Assembly (NCBI GenBank): GCA_900315395.1
Contig: OMZC01000028.1
Location: 1-45,180 of the forward strand
DNA: 45,180 nucleotides
Direction: 5' to 3'
Source of the DNA: an uncultured Gammaproteobacteria bacterium
GTDB lineage: Bacteria > Pseudomonadota > Gammaproteobacteria > Enterobacterales > Succinivibrionaceae
Shown here: positions 18,725 to 26,206 of the stretch, piece by piece
Numbering within the stretch: the stretch's first letter is position 1
Layout: each line of letters begins with the position of its first letter
Notes under the pieces: model-generated
What the model saw: the letters and a program-made list of their open reading frames with translations, nothing else
Told to the model about the DNA's origin: nothing
The model's database searches: none
Position numbers and translations under genes: made by a program

Positions 18725-21469
18725 ATGAAAATATGCAAATATTGTGGAATACTAGAACTTGATGATAATAGTAAATATTGTGAACACTGTGGAAAGTCCT
18801 TCGCAAATGAAAGTCTAGATAATAAAAAAACAAGAGACAAATCGCAACAGGAAGTAATTGATATTTGTGAAGGTTCCCATCTGGTTCTTGCACCTCCAGG
18901 ATGTGGGAAAACAGATATCTTGGCAGATAGAATAAATCAAGCAATAACTAATGGAATTGCTCCACATGATATGTTATGCCTTACTTTTACCAATCGAGCC
19001 TCAAGAGGAATGTTGGCCCGAATTAGGCAAAATATTAAATTCGATACATCAGAAATATTTGTCGGCAATGTTCATAGATTTTGTTCTCTATTCTTATACG
19101 AAAATGGTCTGGTCCCGCTAACCACCTCTATCCTCGATGAATTTGATATATACAGTATTTTGCTTGATTTATGTAAAAAGAATGAGTCTACTGAATTGGA
19201 TTATTCTGCCAGAAAATACTATGACGAAATTCTAGATATTCAACACCACATCTATCAGTTAAAAAATAATCATCCAAAATCTGTTCAAAAACAGATTAAT
19301 AAAAATCTAGAAATAATTAGCAGTCAATGTGGTTTGTCACCAGTAGAGCTATATGATAAAGCAGAAGAAATAAACCTGGGAAATTTTTATTCCAGGGAAT
19401 TAACTGAATATCTTGAACTTGTTAAAATTGCAAAACAATATGAGGTTTATAAAAATAATTTCTCTTTATTAGATTTTGATGATCTGTTGCTTAAGGCATA
19501 CACTGTCTTATCCAATCCAAGCAGTGAACACAAACGTTTTAAATGGATTCAGGTGGATGAAGTTCAGGATCTTAATCCTTTACAGCTAGCCATATGTGAT
19601 CTCTTAATCTGCAAAAATGACAAAAGCTGTATTGTATATTTTGGAGATGAGCAGCAGGCTATTTTTTCATTCTTAGGAGCAAGTTTAAATCAACTTAGAA
19701 TTTTAAAAGAGCGCTGTGGAGATAATCTTCACTATTTACAAAACAATTACCGATCTCCTAGCTACTTACTTACCGTATTCAACGAATTTGCAAATAGAGA
19801 ATTAGACACAGAACCTGAGTTTTTACCGAAGCCAACAAAAATTGAAAATGCTCAGCAACTTGATCGGGTTATATTTAGAAGTCCAGATTTTGCTTCCGAG
19901 GAAGATTATGCTGTAAGGCTATGTAAAAAAATATTTAAGTTACCTTGTCGGCATGAACAAGATCAGCAACGAATAGCAATACTTGTAACCAAAAATGAAG
20001 ATGCAGATTCCATTGGTGAGAAATTTGCGGCCTCAGGAATTCCGTATTTCAAACTATCCGGGAGGGATGCGTTTTCATCTCCCGCTGTCAAAACACTGTT
20101 TTCTCATATTTCTGCATGCTGTTTTGAGAACAATATTATTGCGTGGGCAAAGATTTTTAGACAGTTAAAGCTGTTTAAAGGTACAAATCAATATGCCCAA
20201 TCTAGGCATTTTATAAAGAATATGTCTGAATGTATGATGTGTCCTTCAGACTTAATTCAATATGAAGACTCTTCGTATTTAAATGAATTCTCAAAAGCTT
20301 ATTTAGGTGAAATTGTATTATTTGATACGGAGACAACCGGATTAAATATTTATGAAGATGATATTGTTCAAATTGCAGCATTGAAAATCATAAACGGAAT
20401 TGTTACTGATAGCTTTTCAATTATTCTTGAAACTGAAAAGGAAATTCCTCTTTATTTGGGGGAAATACAAAACCCTTTAGTTGAGGAATATAACAAAGAG
20501 TCAACTCATAAATATAAAAGAGCAGAAGGGTTAAAATTATTTCTTTCCTTTATCGGAGAAAACAACATCCTAGTAGCTCACAATGCCAATTTTGATTATC
20601 ACATTCTTGATAACAATCTGAAACGTGATCTTTTAGATAATGACTTTTCAAAGCGTTATCCTACCTATTTTGATACTCTGAAGATTACAAAACTCGTTAG
20701 TCCTCACCTAAGAAGCTATAAATTAAAGAACCTGATTTCTGCTTTTAATTTGGACGGTCATAATTCTCATCTGGCTCAGGATGATGTAGAGGCGACAAAA
20801 AACTTAATCGACTATTGCTTAAAACTATTTAAGCCCCAGCAGGAAAAACAAGAAAAATTCTTTGTTGAAAATCGTGGAATAATTGATTTATTTAAAGCTA
20901 AATACAGCAAAGCATGGCAACACACTCAGTTAAGACTTTTTATAAAGAATGAGGATATGGATAGATGTCTTCTGACAGAAGAATTATCCTGGTTGTATGA
21001 GTATTTTATAGGACTTGAACTGTTTAAGCCTTGTGAAAAAATAGACCATATCATGCGTTTTCTCAAATCAAATGTAATTGATACCGTAAAGGAATTAACG
21101 TTAAACGAACAAATATCAAATCATGCAATTGAGTTAGGAACATATAAAGAAGCTGACTTGTGTGAAAGTGGCGTTGTAAAAGAAAAAATATTTATAGCAA
21201 CTGTTCATAAGGCAAAAGGCTTAGAGTTTGAAAATGTTTTGGTAATGAATGCGATCGAGGACTTTTATCCTTTTTACAACTCTCCCAATATACAAGAGGA
21301 TGCAAGAAAGTTTTATGTTGCAATTTCAAGGGCAAAAATTAGATTGTTTTTGATGACAGTTGAAAAGAAAAAAGTATTCAGTAAAAAGTACGAAAAGTTT
21401 TTTGAATTTAATGCTGAACAAAGTAGATTCATTGACTGTATTAAGAATTATTTTGAATACTATTACTGA
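18725..21469 (+). CDS. UvrD-like helicase with inserted DnaQ-type exonuclease and N-terminal zinc ribbon
   Basis: This is a 914-aa fusion. The N-terminal zinc ribbon has CKYCG (residues 4-8) and CEHCG (19-23). SF1A helicase motifs flank a nuclease: Walker A APPGCGKTD (about 56), LTFTNRA, QVDEVQD (about 277), GDEQQAIFSFLGA, and at the far end ATVHKAKGLEFENV (about 825) and FYVAISRAK (about 863). Between the helicase halves sits a DEDDh 3'-5' exonuclease: FDTETTG (about 534), HNANFD (about 619) and HLAQDDVEAT (about 680). All catalytic acidic residues appear intact. The enzyme should unwind and trim DNA 3' ends. Its place between defence genes suggests a defence role. It has a weak ribosome-binding site. 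Confidence 0.85.
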   Translation: MKICKYCGILELDDNSKYCEHCGKSFANESLDNKKTRDKSQQEVIDICEGSHLVLAPPGCGKTDILADRINQAITNGIAPHDMLCLTFTNRASRGMLARIRQNIKFDTSEIFVGNVHRFCSLFLYENGLVPLTTSILDEFDIYSILLDLCKKNESTELDYSARKYYDEILDIQHHIYQLKNNHPKSVQKQINKNLEIISSQCGLSPVELYDKAEEINLGNFYSRELTEYLELVKIAKQYEVYKNNFSLLDFDDLLLKAYTVLSNPSSEHKRFKWIQVDEVQDLNPLQLAICDLLICKNDKSCIVYFGDEQQAIFSFLGASLNQLRILKERCGDNLHYLQNNYRSPSYLLTVFNEFANRELDTEPEFLPKPTKIENAQQLDRVIFRSPDFASEEDYAVRLCKKIFKLPCRHEQDQQRIAILVTKNEDADSIGEKFAASGIPYFKLSGRDAFSSPAVKTLFSHISACCFENNIIAWAKIFRQLKLFKGTNQYAQSRHFIKNMSECMMCPSDLIQYEDSSYLNEFSKAYLGEIVLFDTETTGLNIYEDDIVQIAALKIINGIVTDSFSIILETEKEIPLYLGEIQNPLVEEYNKESTHKYKRAEGLKLFLSFIGENNILVAHNANFDYHILDNNLKRDLLDNDFSKRYPTYFDTLKITKLVSPHLRSYKLKNLISAFNLDGHNSHLAQDDVEATKNLIDYCLKLFKPQQEKQEKFFVENRGIIDLFKAKYSKAWQHTQLRLFIKNEDMDRCLLTEELSWLYEYFIGLELFKPCEKIDHIMRFLKSNVIDTVKELTLNEQISNHAIELGTYKEADLCESGVVKEKIFIATVHKAKGLEFENVLVMNAIEDFYPFYNSPNIQEDARKFYVAISRAKIRLFLMTVEKKKVFSKKYEKFFEFNAEQSRFIDCIKNYFEYYY

Positions 21470-21489
21470 AATAGTTATTAGAATTCAAT

Positions 21490-21608
21490 TTAGTAACTCA
21501 ACTTTTGCAGTTCAATATTAACTGATAAAGGTTATAAAGATGCGGTCTAGCACCACATTTAAACAACGATTTTTAGTTAAAATCGAAACGCAAAACTTGA
21601 GTTAGTAA
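21490..21608. repeat. Long imperfect inverted repeat with inner hairpin
   Basis: In the 460-bp gap before the gene at 21931, a 19-nt arm (21490-21508) pairs with 21590-21608 with only C-C and G-G mismatches, interrupting runs TTA, TAACTCAA and TTTTGC. Inside is a second hairpin, CGATTTT (21567-21573) with AAAATCG (21579-21585). This would fold as one structured RNA or cruciform of about 119 nt. The rest of 21470-21930 is AT-rich with nothing else I can name. Confidence 0.6.
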
Positions 21609-21930
21609 AATGAAAAACATGTAAAAGAAAAGATATCTAAATAGATATTCACTTAACATTAGGCTAGGTTAAGAAAATACAAAATTACCACCAACATAAA
21701 TCAATAAAATATTATGACTAGTATCTAAACTGTTATCGGTTTTAGAAAAAAATATAAACCGTGAACATACGAGTAGTATTTGTTCAAAAGAATATATATT
21801 CTTGCAGAAGATAGAGTTCAATAAAAAAACAATAAATAGTTGCCACTTTTAGAGAAAGATTTATCTTCCTAACTATGATACAAAGTCCATTCTCCGTTAT
21901 GTATGAATTAATAAGAAATGAGGTTTAAAT

Positions 21931-22488
21931 ATGTTTTTCGATAAAAATTCTTCTAGTAACATCCAGCCACAATCAATGGCAATGAAGTTGATAGAGCAAA
22001 TAGGTTTTGATGATGCATGTATAGTTATATACGGAATTTTGTATACCTTATTTCAAGATAACTCAGTAATGGTTGTTCACAAAAAAGTAGCACAATTCGT
22101 TAGGGAAGAATTCGATGCTGCTGTAGGAGGAGATGACTTTGCAAGAAATTTTGTAAAAACTAAATGTCCGGATTCAAGCTGGTATAAAGGAGCAATGAAT
22201 GAACAGGCTGAATTTCCTATTGACCAAGATGGAGGTCCTCAACAGACATTATTAGCAATAACAGCGCAAATGATGCAAGACGACGATGTTCTTGCTGTAA
22301 AAATGAGATGCACTGTGGTTGGCTTTTTTTACGATGCATATAAAGCAGCAGAACTCAATATGAAATATCAAAATAGAGTTCCGTTAACAGAAGCAGGCAT
22401 TGTAATGGAAGTAGGAGAAAGAAATAAAAGAATAAATGTTTTATATGCTAATCCAAAAGTCAGGGAAATACTTGGAATTCGAGGTTAG
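21931..22488 (+). CDS. Hypothetical protein, 185 aa
   Basis: The ATG at 21931 has a good ribosome-binding site (ATGAGGT, 6-8 bases away), and a clear terminator follows. The protein is soluble and acidic. It has a helical core (IEQIGFDDACIVIYGILYTLF; VHKKVAQFVREEFDAA) and a C-terminal NVLYANPKVREILGI. I do not recognise the family. It is monocistronic by layout and sits between the UvrD-exonuclease gene and the RNA-repair locus, with no evidence that it belongs to either. Confidence 0.7.
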   Translation: MFFDKNSSSNIQPQSMAMKLIEQIGFDDACIVIYGILYTLFQDNSVMVVHKKVAQFVREEFDAAVGGDDFARNFVKTKCPDSSWYKGAMNEQAEFPIDQDGGPQQTLLAITAQMMQDDDVLAVKMRCTVVGFFYDAYKAAELNMKYQNRVPLTEAGIVMEVGERNKRINVLYANPKVREILGIRG

Positions 22489-22492
22489 TACA

Positions 22493-22524
22493 AGAGAGTG
22501 TGAACTCACTCTCTATTTTTTTTT
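22493..22524 (+). terminator. Rho-independent terminator
   Basis: AGAGAGTG (22493-22500) pairs perfectly with CACTCTCT (22507-22514), followed by a run of nine or more T. It ends the gene at 21931. Confidence 0.9.
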
Positions 22525-22644
22525 GGGGGTTAAGTATCATGTGCCAATGAGTCGAGCTCTAAAACATGAACACATATTCTCATTAACCTCCAAAAGATAA
22601 AGTTCATAATTTTACGACTCACATTATGTGTATCTAACTAATTT

Positions 22645-22739
22645 CATTGTTGCCATGGCAACATCCTATATTTTTTTACATTGTTGCCGTGGCAACATCT
22701 ATAAATCTTCTTATTTTTTTCATTGTTGCCGTGGCAACA
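22645..22739. repeat. Three palindromic repeats CATTGTTGCCRTGGCAACA
   Basis: Near-identical 19-bp copies lie at 22645-22663, 22679-22697 and 22721-22739. The core TGTTGCC-R-TGGCAACA is palindromic: copy 1 has A at the centre and copies 2 and 3 have G. Copies 2 and 3 are preceded by T-runs. Such phased palindromes suggest binding sites for a dimeric protein. Spacers are only about 15 and 23 nt, so it is not a CRISPR array. Confidence 0.85.
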
Positions 22740-22870
22740 ACTTAATAATACTTATAAAATATAGGATCTAGTCATTCTAATAGACAATTAATTTTTTTCC
22801 CTTCTTCAATTATTGAATTTTATCATTACGTTTAAAAAAAAAGAAGAAACAGCGGTAATCAAGATAAAAG

Positions 22871-22923
22871 TAAGTCCCTCACTTACTTGCCACAGAAGAA
22901 GCGTGGAAGTGTTAAGGGACTTA
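22871..22923 (-). ncRNA. Stem-bounded RNA module, single arm; possible terminator of the RNA unit
   Basis: On the minus strand TAAGTCCCT pairs with AGGGACTTA (9 bp). Inside, CACTT pairs with AAGTG and CCAC with GTGG around a 9-nt loop. The 3' side runs into ACTTTTATCTT, then an oligo-T run near 22840, so this last module may also end transcription of the array. Confidence 0.5.
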
Positions 22924-22998
22924 ACGAAGATAAATTCTACTAGCATCGAGAATTTTTACATATTAAGGCGCCACCCAGAATACAACTTCTTAATGTAA

Positions 22999-23104
22999 TC
23001 TGAACTGAAGAGGAGGGGTACGTGGTATTTTTAAAGCGTCTATCTATGCTCCCCAAATAATGGTTATCGGTCTGCCCCGTATTTCCGAAGCAACTTAGTT
23101 CAGA
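22999..23104 (-). ncRNA. Stem-bounded three-way-junction RNA module C
   Basis: The outer stem TCTGAACT/AGTTCAGA is 8 bp. Read on the minus strand, arm 1 is TCGG-(AAATACGGGGCAGA)-CCGA and arm 2 is GGGG...CCCC with a long loop. Position by position this is the layout of the modules at 23129 and 23363, but arm 1 is TCGG/CCGA instead of GTAG/CTAC, which are compensatory changes. The loop start AAAT(A/T)CG is kept. Confidence 0.6.
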
Positions 23105-23128
23105 GATAGATTCATCAAACAAAGCCCA

Positions 23129-23203
23129 TGTAATTTACTGGGAGTACGCAGAAGCCTCCTTACGAGTAGTGTGAATGCGAATTTCTACAGCACATAAATT
23201 ACA
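23129..23203 (-). ncRNA. Stem-bounded three-way-junction RNA module B
   Basis: On the minus strand the outer stem is TGTAATTTA/TAAATTACA (9 bp). Arm 1 is GTAG...CTAC with loop AAATTCGCATTCACA, and arm 2 is GGAG...CTCC. It shares the blocks GTGCTGTAGAAATTCG and CTACTCGTAAGGAG with module A at 23363, while the arm 1 loop and arm 2 loop differ. Confidence 0.65.
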
Positions 23204-23208
23204 CAGAA

Positions 23209-23276
23209 AAAGGTTATTCGACGTACTGCCCCTTATCTCCTTTTACGTATTCGGTGGCTCCCCGATTACAACCTTT
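23209..23276 (-). ncRNA. Stem-bounded RNA module D
   Basis: The outer stem AAAGGTT/AACCTTT is 7 bp. Read on the minus strand, arm 1 is TCGG-GGAGCCA-CCGA and arm 2 is ACGTA...TACGT. It lies 5 bp from module B. It has the same two-arm plan but little primary sequence in common with modules A and B. Confidence 0.5.
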
Positions 23277-23362
23277 CTTATCCTACCATTATAGAATTTT
23301 AATATTCCATATTTTGATATTAGAACTAATATAATGATTATTTAGGCTGATAAACCTATGCT

Positions 23363-23450
23363 AGGTAACTTAGAGGGAGCACGAGCAGGATTTTACACCG
23401 ATCTCCTTACGAGTAGTATGGGCCCGAATTTCTACAGCACTAAATTACCT
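23363..23450 (-). ncRNA. Stem-bounded three-way-junction RNA module A
   Basis: On the minus strand AGGTAATTTAG pairs with CTAAGTTACCT over 11 bp including one G-U pair; on the plus strand the same position would be a C-A mismatch. This favours the minus strand as the RNA strand. Arm 1 is GTAG-(15 nt)-CTAC and arm 2 is GGAG...CTCC. The shared blocks with module B are given there. Confidence 0.65.
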
Positions 23451-23575
23451 AAAATAGATTTTCCCGATTTTTAATAGAACAACGGTGAAAGCAATCCTGG
23501 CATAATTGGCATCGACTGAAACGTTTTAACATCGACTGCCAAGGCAAAGACAAAGAACAAGCCCCAGACAAAGAC

Positions 23576-23684
23576 CAGCATAGATCCTTTTAATGTTCAG
23601 TATCTATGCTGACAATACATCTTTTTGTAATCGTATTTTTACACGACCGATTACAGTCTTGAGGATTATGCAAATCCGCATAAT
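23576..23684 (-). ncRNA. Three consecutive hairpins downstream of the third rtc-operon gene
   Basis: The stems are CAGCATAGAT/ATCTATGCTG (23576-23611, 10 bp), TGTAATCG/CGATTACA (23626-23655, 8 bp) and ATTATGC/GCATAAT (23665-23684, 7 bp). They start 80 nt after the stop of the gene at 23765-24655, between it and the modules at 22871-23450. None has a terminator-like T-run on the minus strand. They may be part of the same structured transcript. Confidence 0.5.
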
Positions 23685-23764
23685 AATTGTGTTGCTGCCA
23701 AAATTGCCTTCATTAAGATCTGCTTAAAGTCCATTGAGACTTAGGAACAAATCAGCCTAATTCT

Positions 23765-24655
23765 TTATTTCTCCAGATCACTCAGAAAATCATATGTCTT
23801 CTGAAGATCAGCAGGAAGCACTATTTTAAGATTCATTAACTTCTTATTCTCCTTGAGTTGCCAGTCTTTAAACTGAATCATCAGTTCAGAAAGCCTTGCT
23901 TTATACTTTTCCTTCTTAAATTTGAACTGATTGTTATTTTCAATCTCCATTTCAGAGACCTTTCTTTTTATCTGGTATTTTATCTGGTTGAGCTTCTGTT
24001 CATTTGCTCTATGCCATTTTTGCAGCTCAAAGAACAAAGCATCAACCTTATAACTATCAACGGAAGGTTTATGAGACAAAATTAAAGTATCTTTTCCTTC
24101 CCCCTGAGTACTGTACGGTTTTAATAAGCTATCCAGTAAATGAGCTCTGGCCAAAGAAATTGCTCCGTTATTATGAATGTACTTTCCTATGGATGAAGCT
24201 ACAGCCTGATAATAAAAGTACTCATTTCTTTCCTTAACGTTGAAATCTGCAATTACATCAGATGCCTCATATTTATCATCTCTTTCAGGCTCTTCCTCAA
24301 GTTCAAGATTATTCTCTTTAGCCCATTCCTTAAAATCCTTATTTTTTATATAGTTATATTCATCTTCTTTGGCCTTAATTGCTTCCCTCATCCAGGCAGA
24401 AAAAGCGTTTAGTTTTGCTATCTTCTCAAGGGCATCCCTAACCTCATTTAGATTCTGTTCAGTAAGGCCTAAATTAATGATTTTTCCTTCCTGACTTTGG
24501 GAACCAACAATATCTATACTGGTTGTAACAAAATTCAGATTATTAATTTTTGCTTCATATCCTACAACCAGCTCCTTAGCCAGATTGGCGAGATGGTCCG
24601 CTGAAGTCGAGGTAATTCCATGATCACCGAAGAATACTGAATTTATTTTTTTCAT
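23765..24655 (-). CDS. Uncharacterised third gene of the rtcA-rtcB operon
   Basis: This is a 296-aa protein with a good ribosome-binding site (AGGTGAGG). The N-terminal half is compact (MKKINSVFFGDHGITSTSAD, then LANLAKELVVGYEAKINNLNF). A helical charged segment follows (about residues 95-135), then SLARAHLLDSLLKPY, and a basic coiled coil at about 205-275 (KWHRANEQKLNQIKYQIKRK). I do not recognise the family. It lies 111 bp downstream of rtcB on the same strand and just upstream of the structured-RNA array. An RNA-related role (binding, folding or processing of those RNAs) is the obvious inference, not shown. Confidence 0.75.
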   Translation of the reverse strand: MKKINSVFFGDHGITSTSADHLANLAKELVVGYEAKINNLNFVTTSIDIVGSQSQEGKIINLGLTEQNLNEVRDALEKIAKLNAFSAWMREAIKAKEDEYNYIKNKDFKEWAKENNLELEEEPERDDKYEASDVIADFNVKERNEYFYYQAVASSIGKYIHNNGAISLARAHLLDSLLKPYSTQGEGKDTLILSHKPSVDSYKVDALFFELQKWHRANEQKLNQIKYQIKRKVSEMEIENNNQFKFKKEKYKARLSELMIQFKDWQLKENKKLMNLKIVLPADLQKTYDFLSDLEK

Positions 24656-24681
24656 AACCTCACCTTTAAATTCTATTGAGC

Positions 24682-24748
24682 AACCTGCTGCAGAGAATCA
24701 AAATAATTTAGATTCAATACGTTATTTTTTATTTCATAACAGCAGGTT
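24682..24748 (-). ncRNA. Stem-bounded element between rtcB and the third gene
   Basis: AACCTGCTG and CAGCAGGTT form a perfect 9-bp stem that encloses about 49 nt. The gap between these two operon genes is unusually long (111 bp) for an otherwise tight operon. The element has the same closed-by-a-long-stem plan as the modules at 22871-23450. It could instead be a processing or attenuation site. Confidence 0.5.
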
Positions 24749-24766
24749 TACTGTTAATAAATTTCT

Positions 24767-26197
24767 CTAAAACTTCTTTCCTGACATCTTTACTAGTCTT
24801 GGATCAAACCTAGCTAGAATATCCACAAGATCATGTTGGGATGTCATTACCTTTTCAATGTCCTTATAGACCTCCGGAGACTCATCCAACTCTCCTGATA
24901 ACAAGGTAATTCCTTTATCTCCTAGCAGTTGCAGCATATTCTCCTGGTTCAGAGTCTTAAAAGCTGCTTTTCTACTCATAAGTCGACCTGCTCCATGCGA
25001 GCATGATGAGAATGAGTCCGGATTACCTTTTCCCCTGACTATAAATCCAGATGTTCCCATTGAACCTGGGATTACCCCTAAAACGCCTAAACCTGCAGGA
25101 GTAGCACCTTTTCTGTGGATAATTAACTCCTTGTTGTCATACATCTCTTTCCAGGCAAAGTTATGATGATTCTCCACATATCCCAATGTGGAGCATCCAA
25201 GATAATCAATTATTCTTTTGTGTATAAGTTCATGATTTGCTGATGCATATAATCCCATTAGCTGCATTGCTTCCCAATATTCCTGACCTTCAACAGAATC
25301 CATGTATAACCAGGCTAAATGCTTTAGCTCCTGAGGTAACTCGTGATGGTATGACATTGCAACTGAGCTGTAATATTTTGCTACCGCCTCACCTGCCCCT
25401 CTTGAACCGGAATGGGATAGTAGAGCCAGATATGTTCCTGCCTTTATCTTCAGTCCAGGTTCATCGATATCTCTATCAACAGCAAGCTTTCCAAATTCTA
25501 CAAAATGGTTGCCTGAACCACTTGTTCCAAGCTGAGAATGAGCCTTTTGAAAAAACTCCTTTAACACATGTATTTCATTCCATGAATGGTGCTCCATAAC
25601 TTTGTGATCAAGCCTGTTATTCTTGTCAAAATGAACTCCAACACCAAACATGGTCTGAGACTCAAGCGCATCTGTTAGATTCTGTTTTCTTTGGTCGTAT
25701 TCCTCATAAGGAATATCGAGAATTGATATTCTCATTCTGCAGGCAATATCAACTCCTACAGCATAAGGAATTACTGCATTTTCAACAGCTAGTACCCCTC
25801 CAATTGGCAAGCCATAGCCGGTATGCGCATCAGGCATCAGAGCCCCACCAAAGCTTATAGGTAGTCTGCATGCATTTATCATCTGTTGTACCGCAGAGGA
25901 TTCAACACCATCATCAGCCCATGATTTCCATAGAACAGGAGATTTTCTTTCAAAGAATAATCTGTGGGACTTTCTTGCCTCTGAGAGTTTTGCTGCAAGG
26001 TCTGATAAGTATCCCAGAGCATTTCCTAAATCAACCTCAAGAGGATGCTCACTCAGGGATAATTCTTCAAGAATAGCAGCAATGTCAGTCCCGTTTACCC
26101 CATCGCTTAAAGCTTTATTAGCTCCCTTCAGTGCCAGACCAACAATCTCTCTGTCTCTTGGAATTCCCAACTGATATAAATTATTTGCATTAAACAT
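24767..26197 (-). CDS. rtcB: RNA-splicing ligase RtcB
   Basis: RtcB joins RNA 2',3'-cyclic-phosphate (or 3'-phosphate) and 5'-OH ends using GTP and Mn2+. Visible motifs are MPDAHTGYGLPIGG (about residue 121), GVDIACRM (about 147, with the metal Cys), GTSGSGNHFVEFG (about 224), HSGSRGAG, ENHHNFAW, and CSHGAGR with the guanylylated His at 401. At 476 aa it is longer than E. coli RtcB, with about 75 extra N-terminal residues, and it has GVDIACRM where E. coli has GVDIGCGM. This marks a divergent RtcB subfamily. It starts 9 bp after rtcA with an AGAGGT site. Transcription is expected from the sigma54 promoter at 27279. Confidence 0.93.
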   Translation of the reverse strand: MFNANNLYQLGIPRDREIVGLALKGANKALSDGVNGTDIAAILEELSLSEHPLEVDLGNALGYLSDLAAKLSEARKSHRLFFERKSPVLWKSWADDGVESSAVQQMINACRLPISFGGALMPDAHTGYGLPIGGVLAVENAVIPYAVGVDIACRMRISILDIPYEEYDQRKQNLTDALESQTMFGVGVHFDKNNRLDHKVMEHHSWNEIHVLKEFFQKAHSQLGTSGSGNHFVEFGKLAVDRDIDEPGLKIKAGTYLALLSHSGSRGAGEAVAKYYSSVAMSYHHELPQELKHLAWLYMDSVEGQEYWEAMQLMGLYASANHELIHKRIIDYLGCSTLGYVENHHNFAWKEMYDNKELIIHRKGATPAGLGVLGVIPGSMGTSGFIVRGKGNPDSFSSCSHGAGRLMSRKAAFKTLNQENMLQLLGDKGITLLSGELDESPEVYKDIEKVMTSQHDLVDILARFDPRLVKMSGKKF

Positions 26198-26206
26198 ATG
26201 AGACCT

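Noticed and set aside
21490-21608. Retron non-coding RNA
   Set aside because: Nearby genes lack any reverse transcriptase motif such as YADD.
22645-22739. CRISPR-like array of three 19-bp repeats
   Set aside because: The spacers are about 15 and 23 nt, T-rich and unequal, the repeat is a full palindrome, and no cas gene is present.
23129-23450. Cas12a-type direct repeat, because the plus strand of modules A and B contains AATTTCTAC
   Set aside because: The hairpin order is reversed relative to the Cas12a repeat (GTAG comes before CTAC with a 15-nt loop), there are only two copies about 235 bp apart, and no Cas12a gene is seen. The match is a short coincidence.
23129-23450. Degenerate tRNA genes
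   Set aside because: The outer stem is acceptor-like, but there are only two arms, no anticodon arm and no T-loop consensus.
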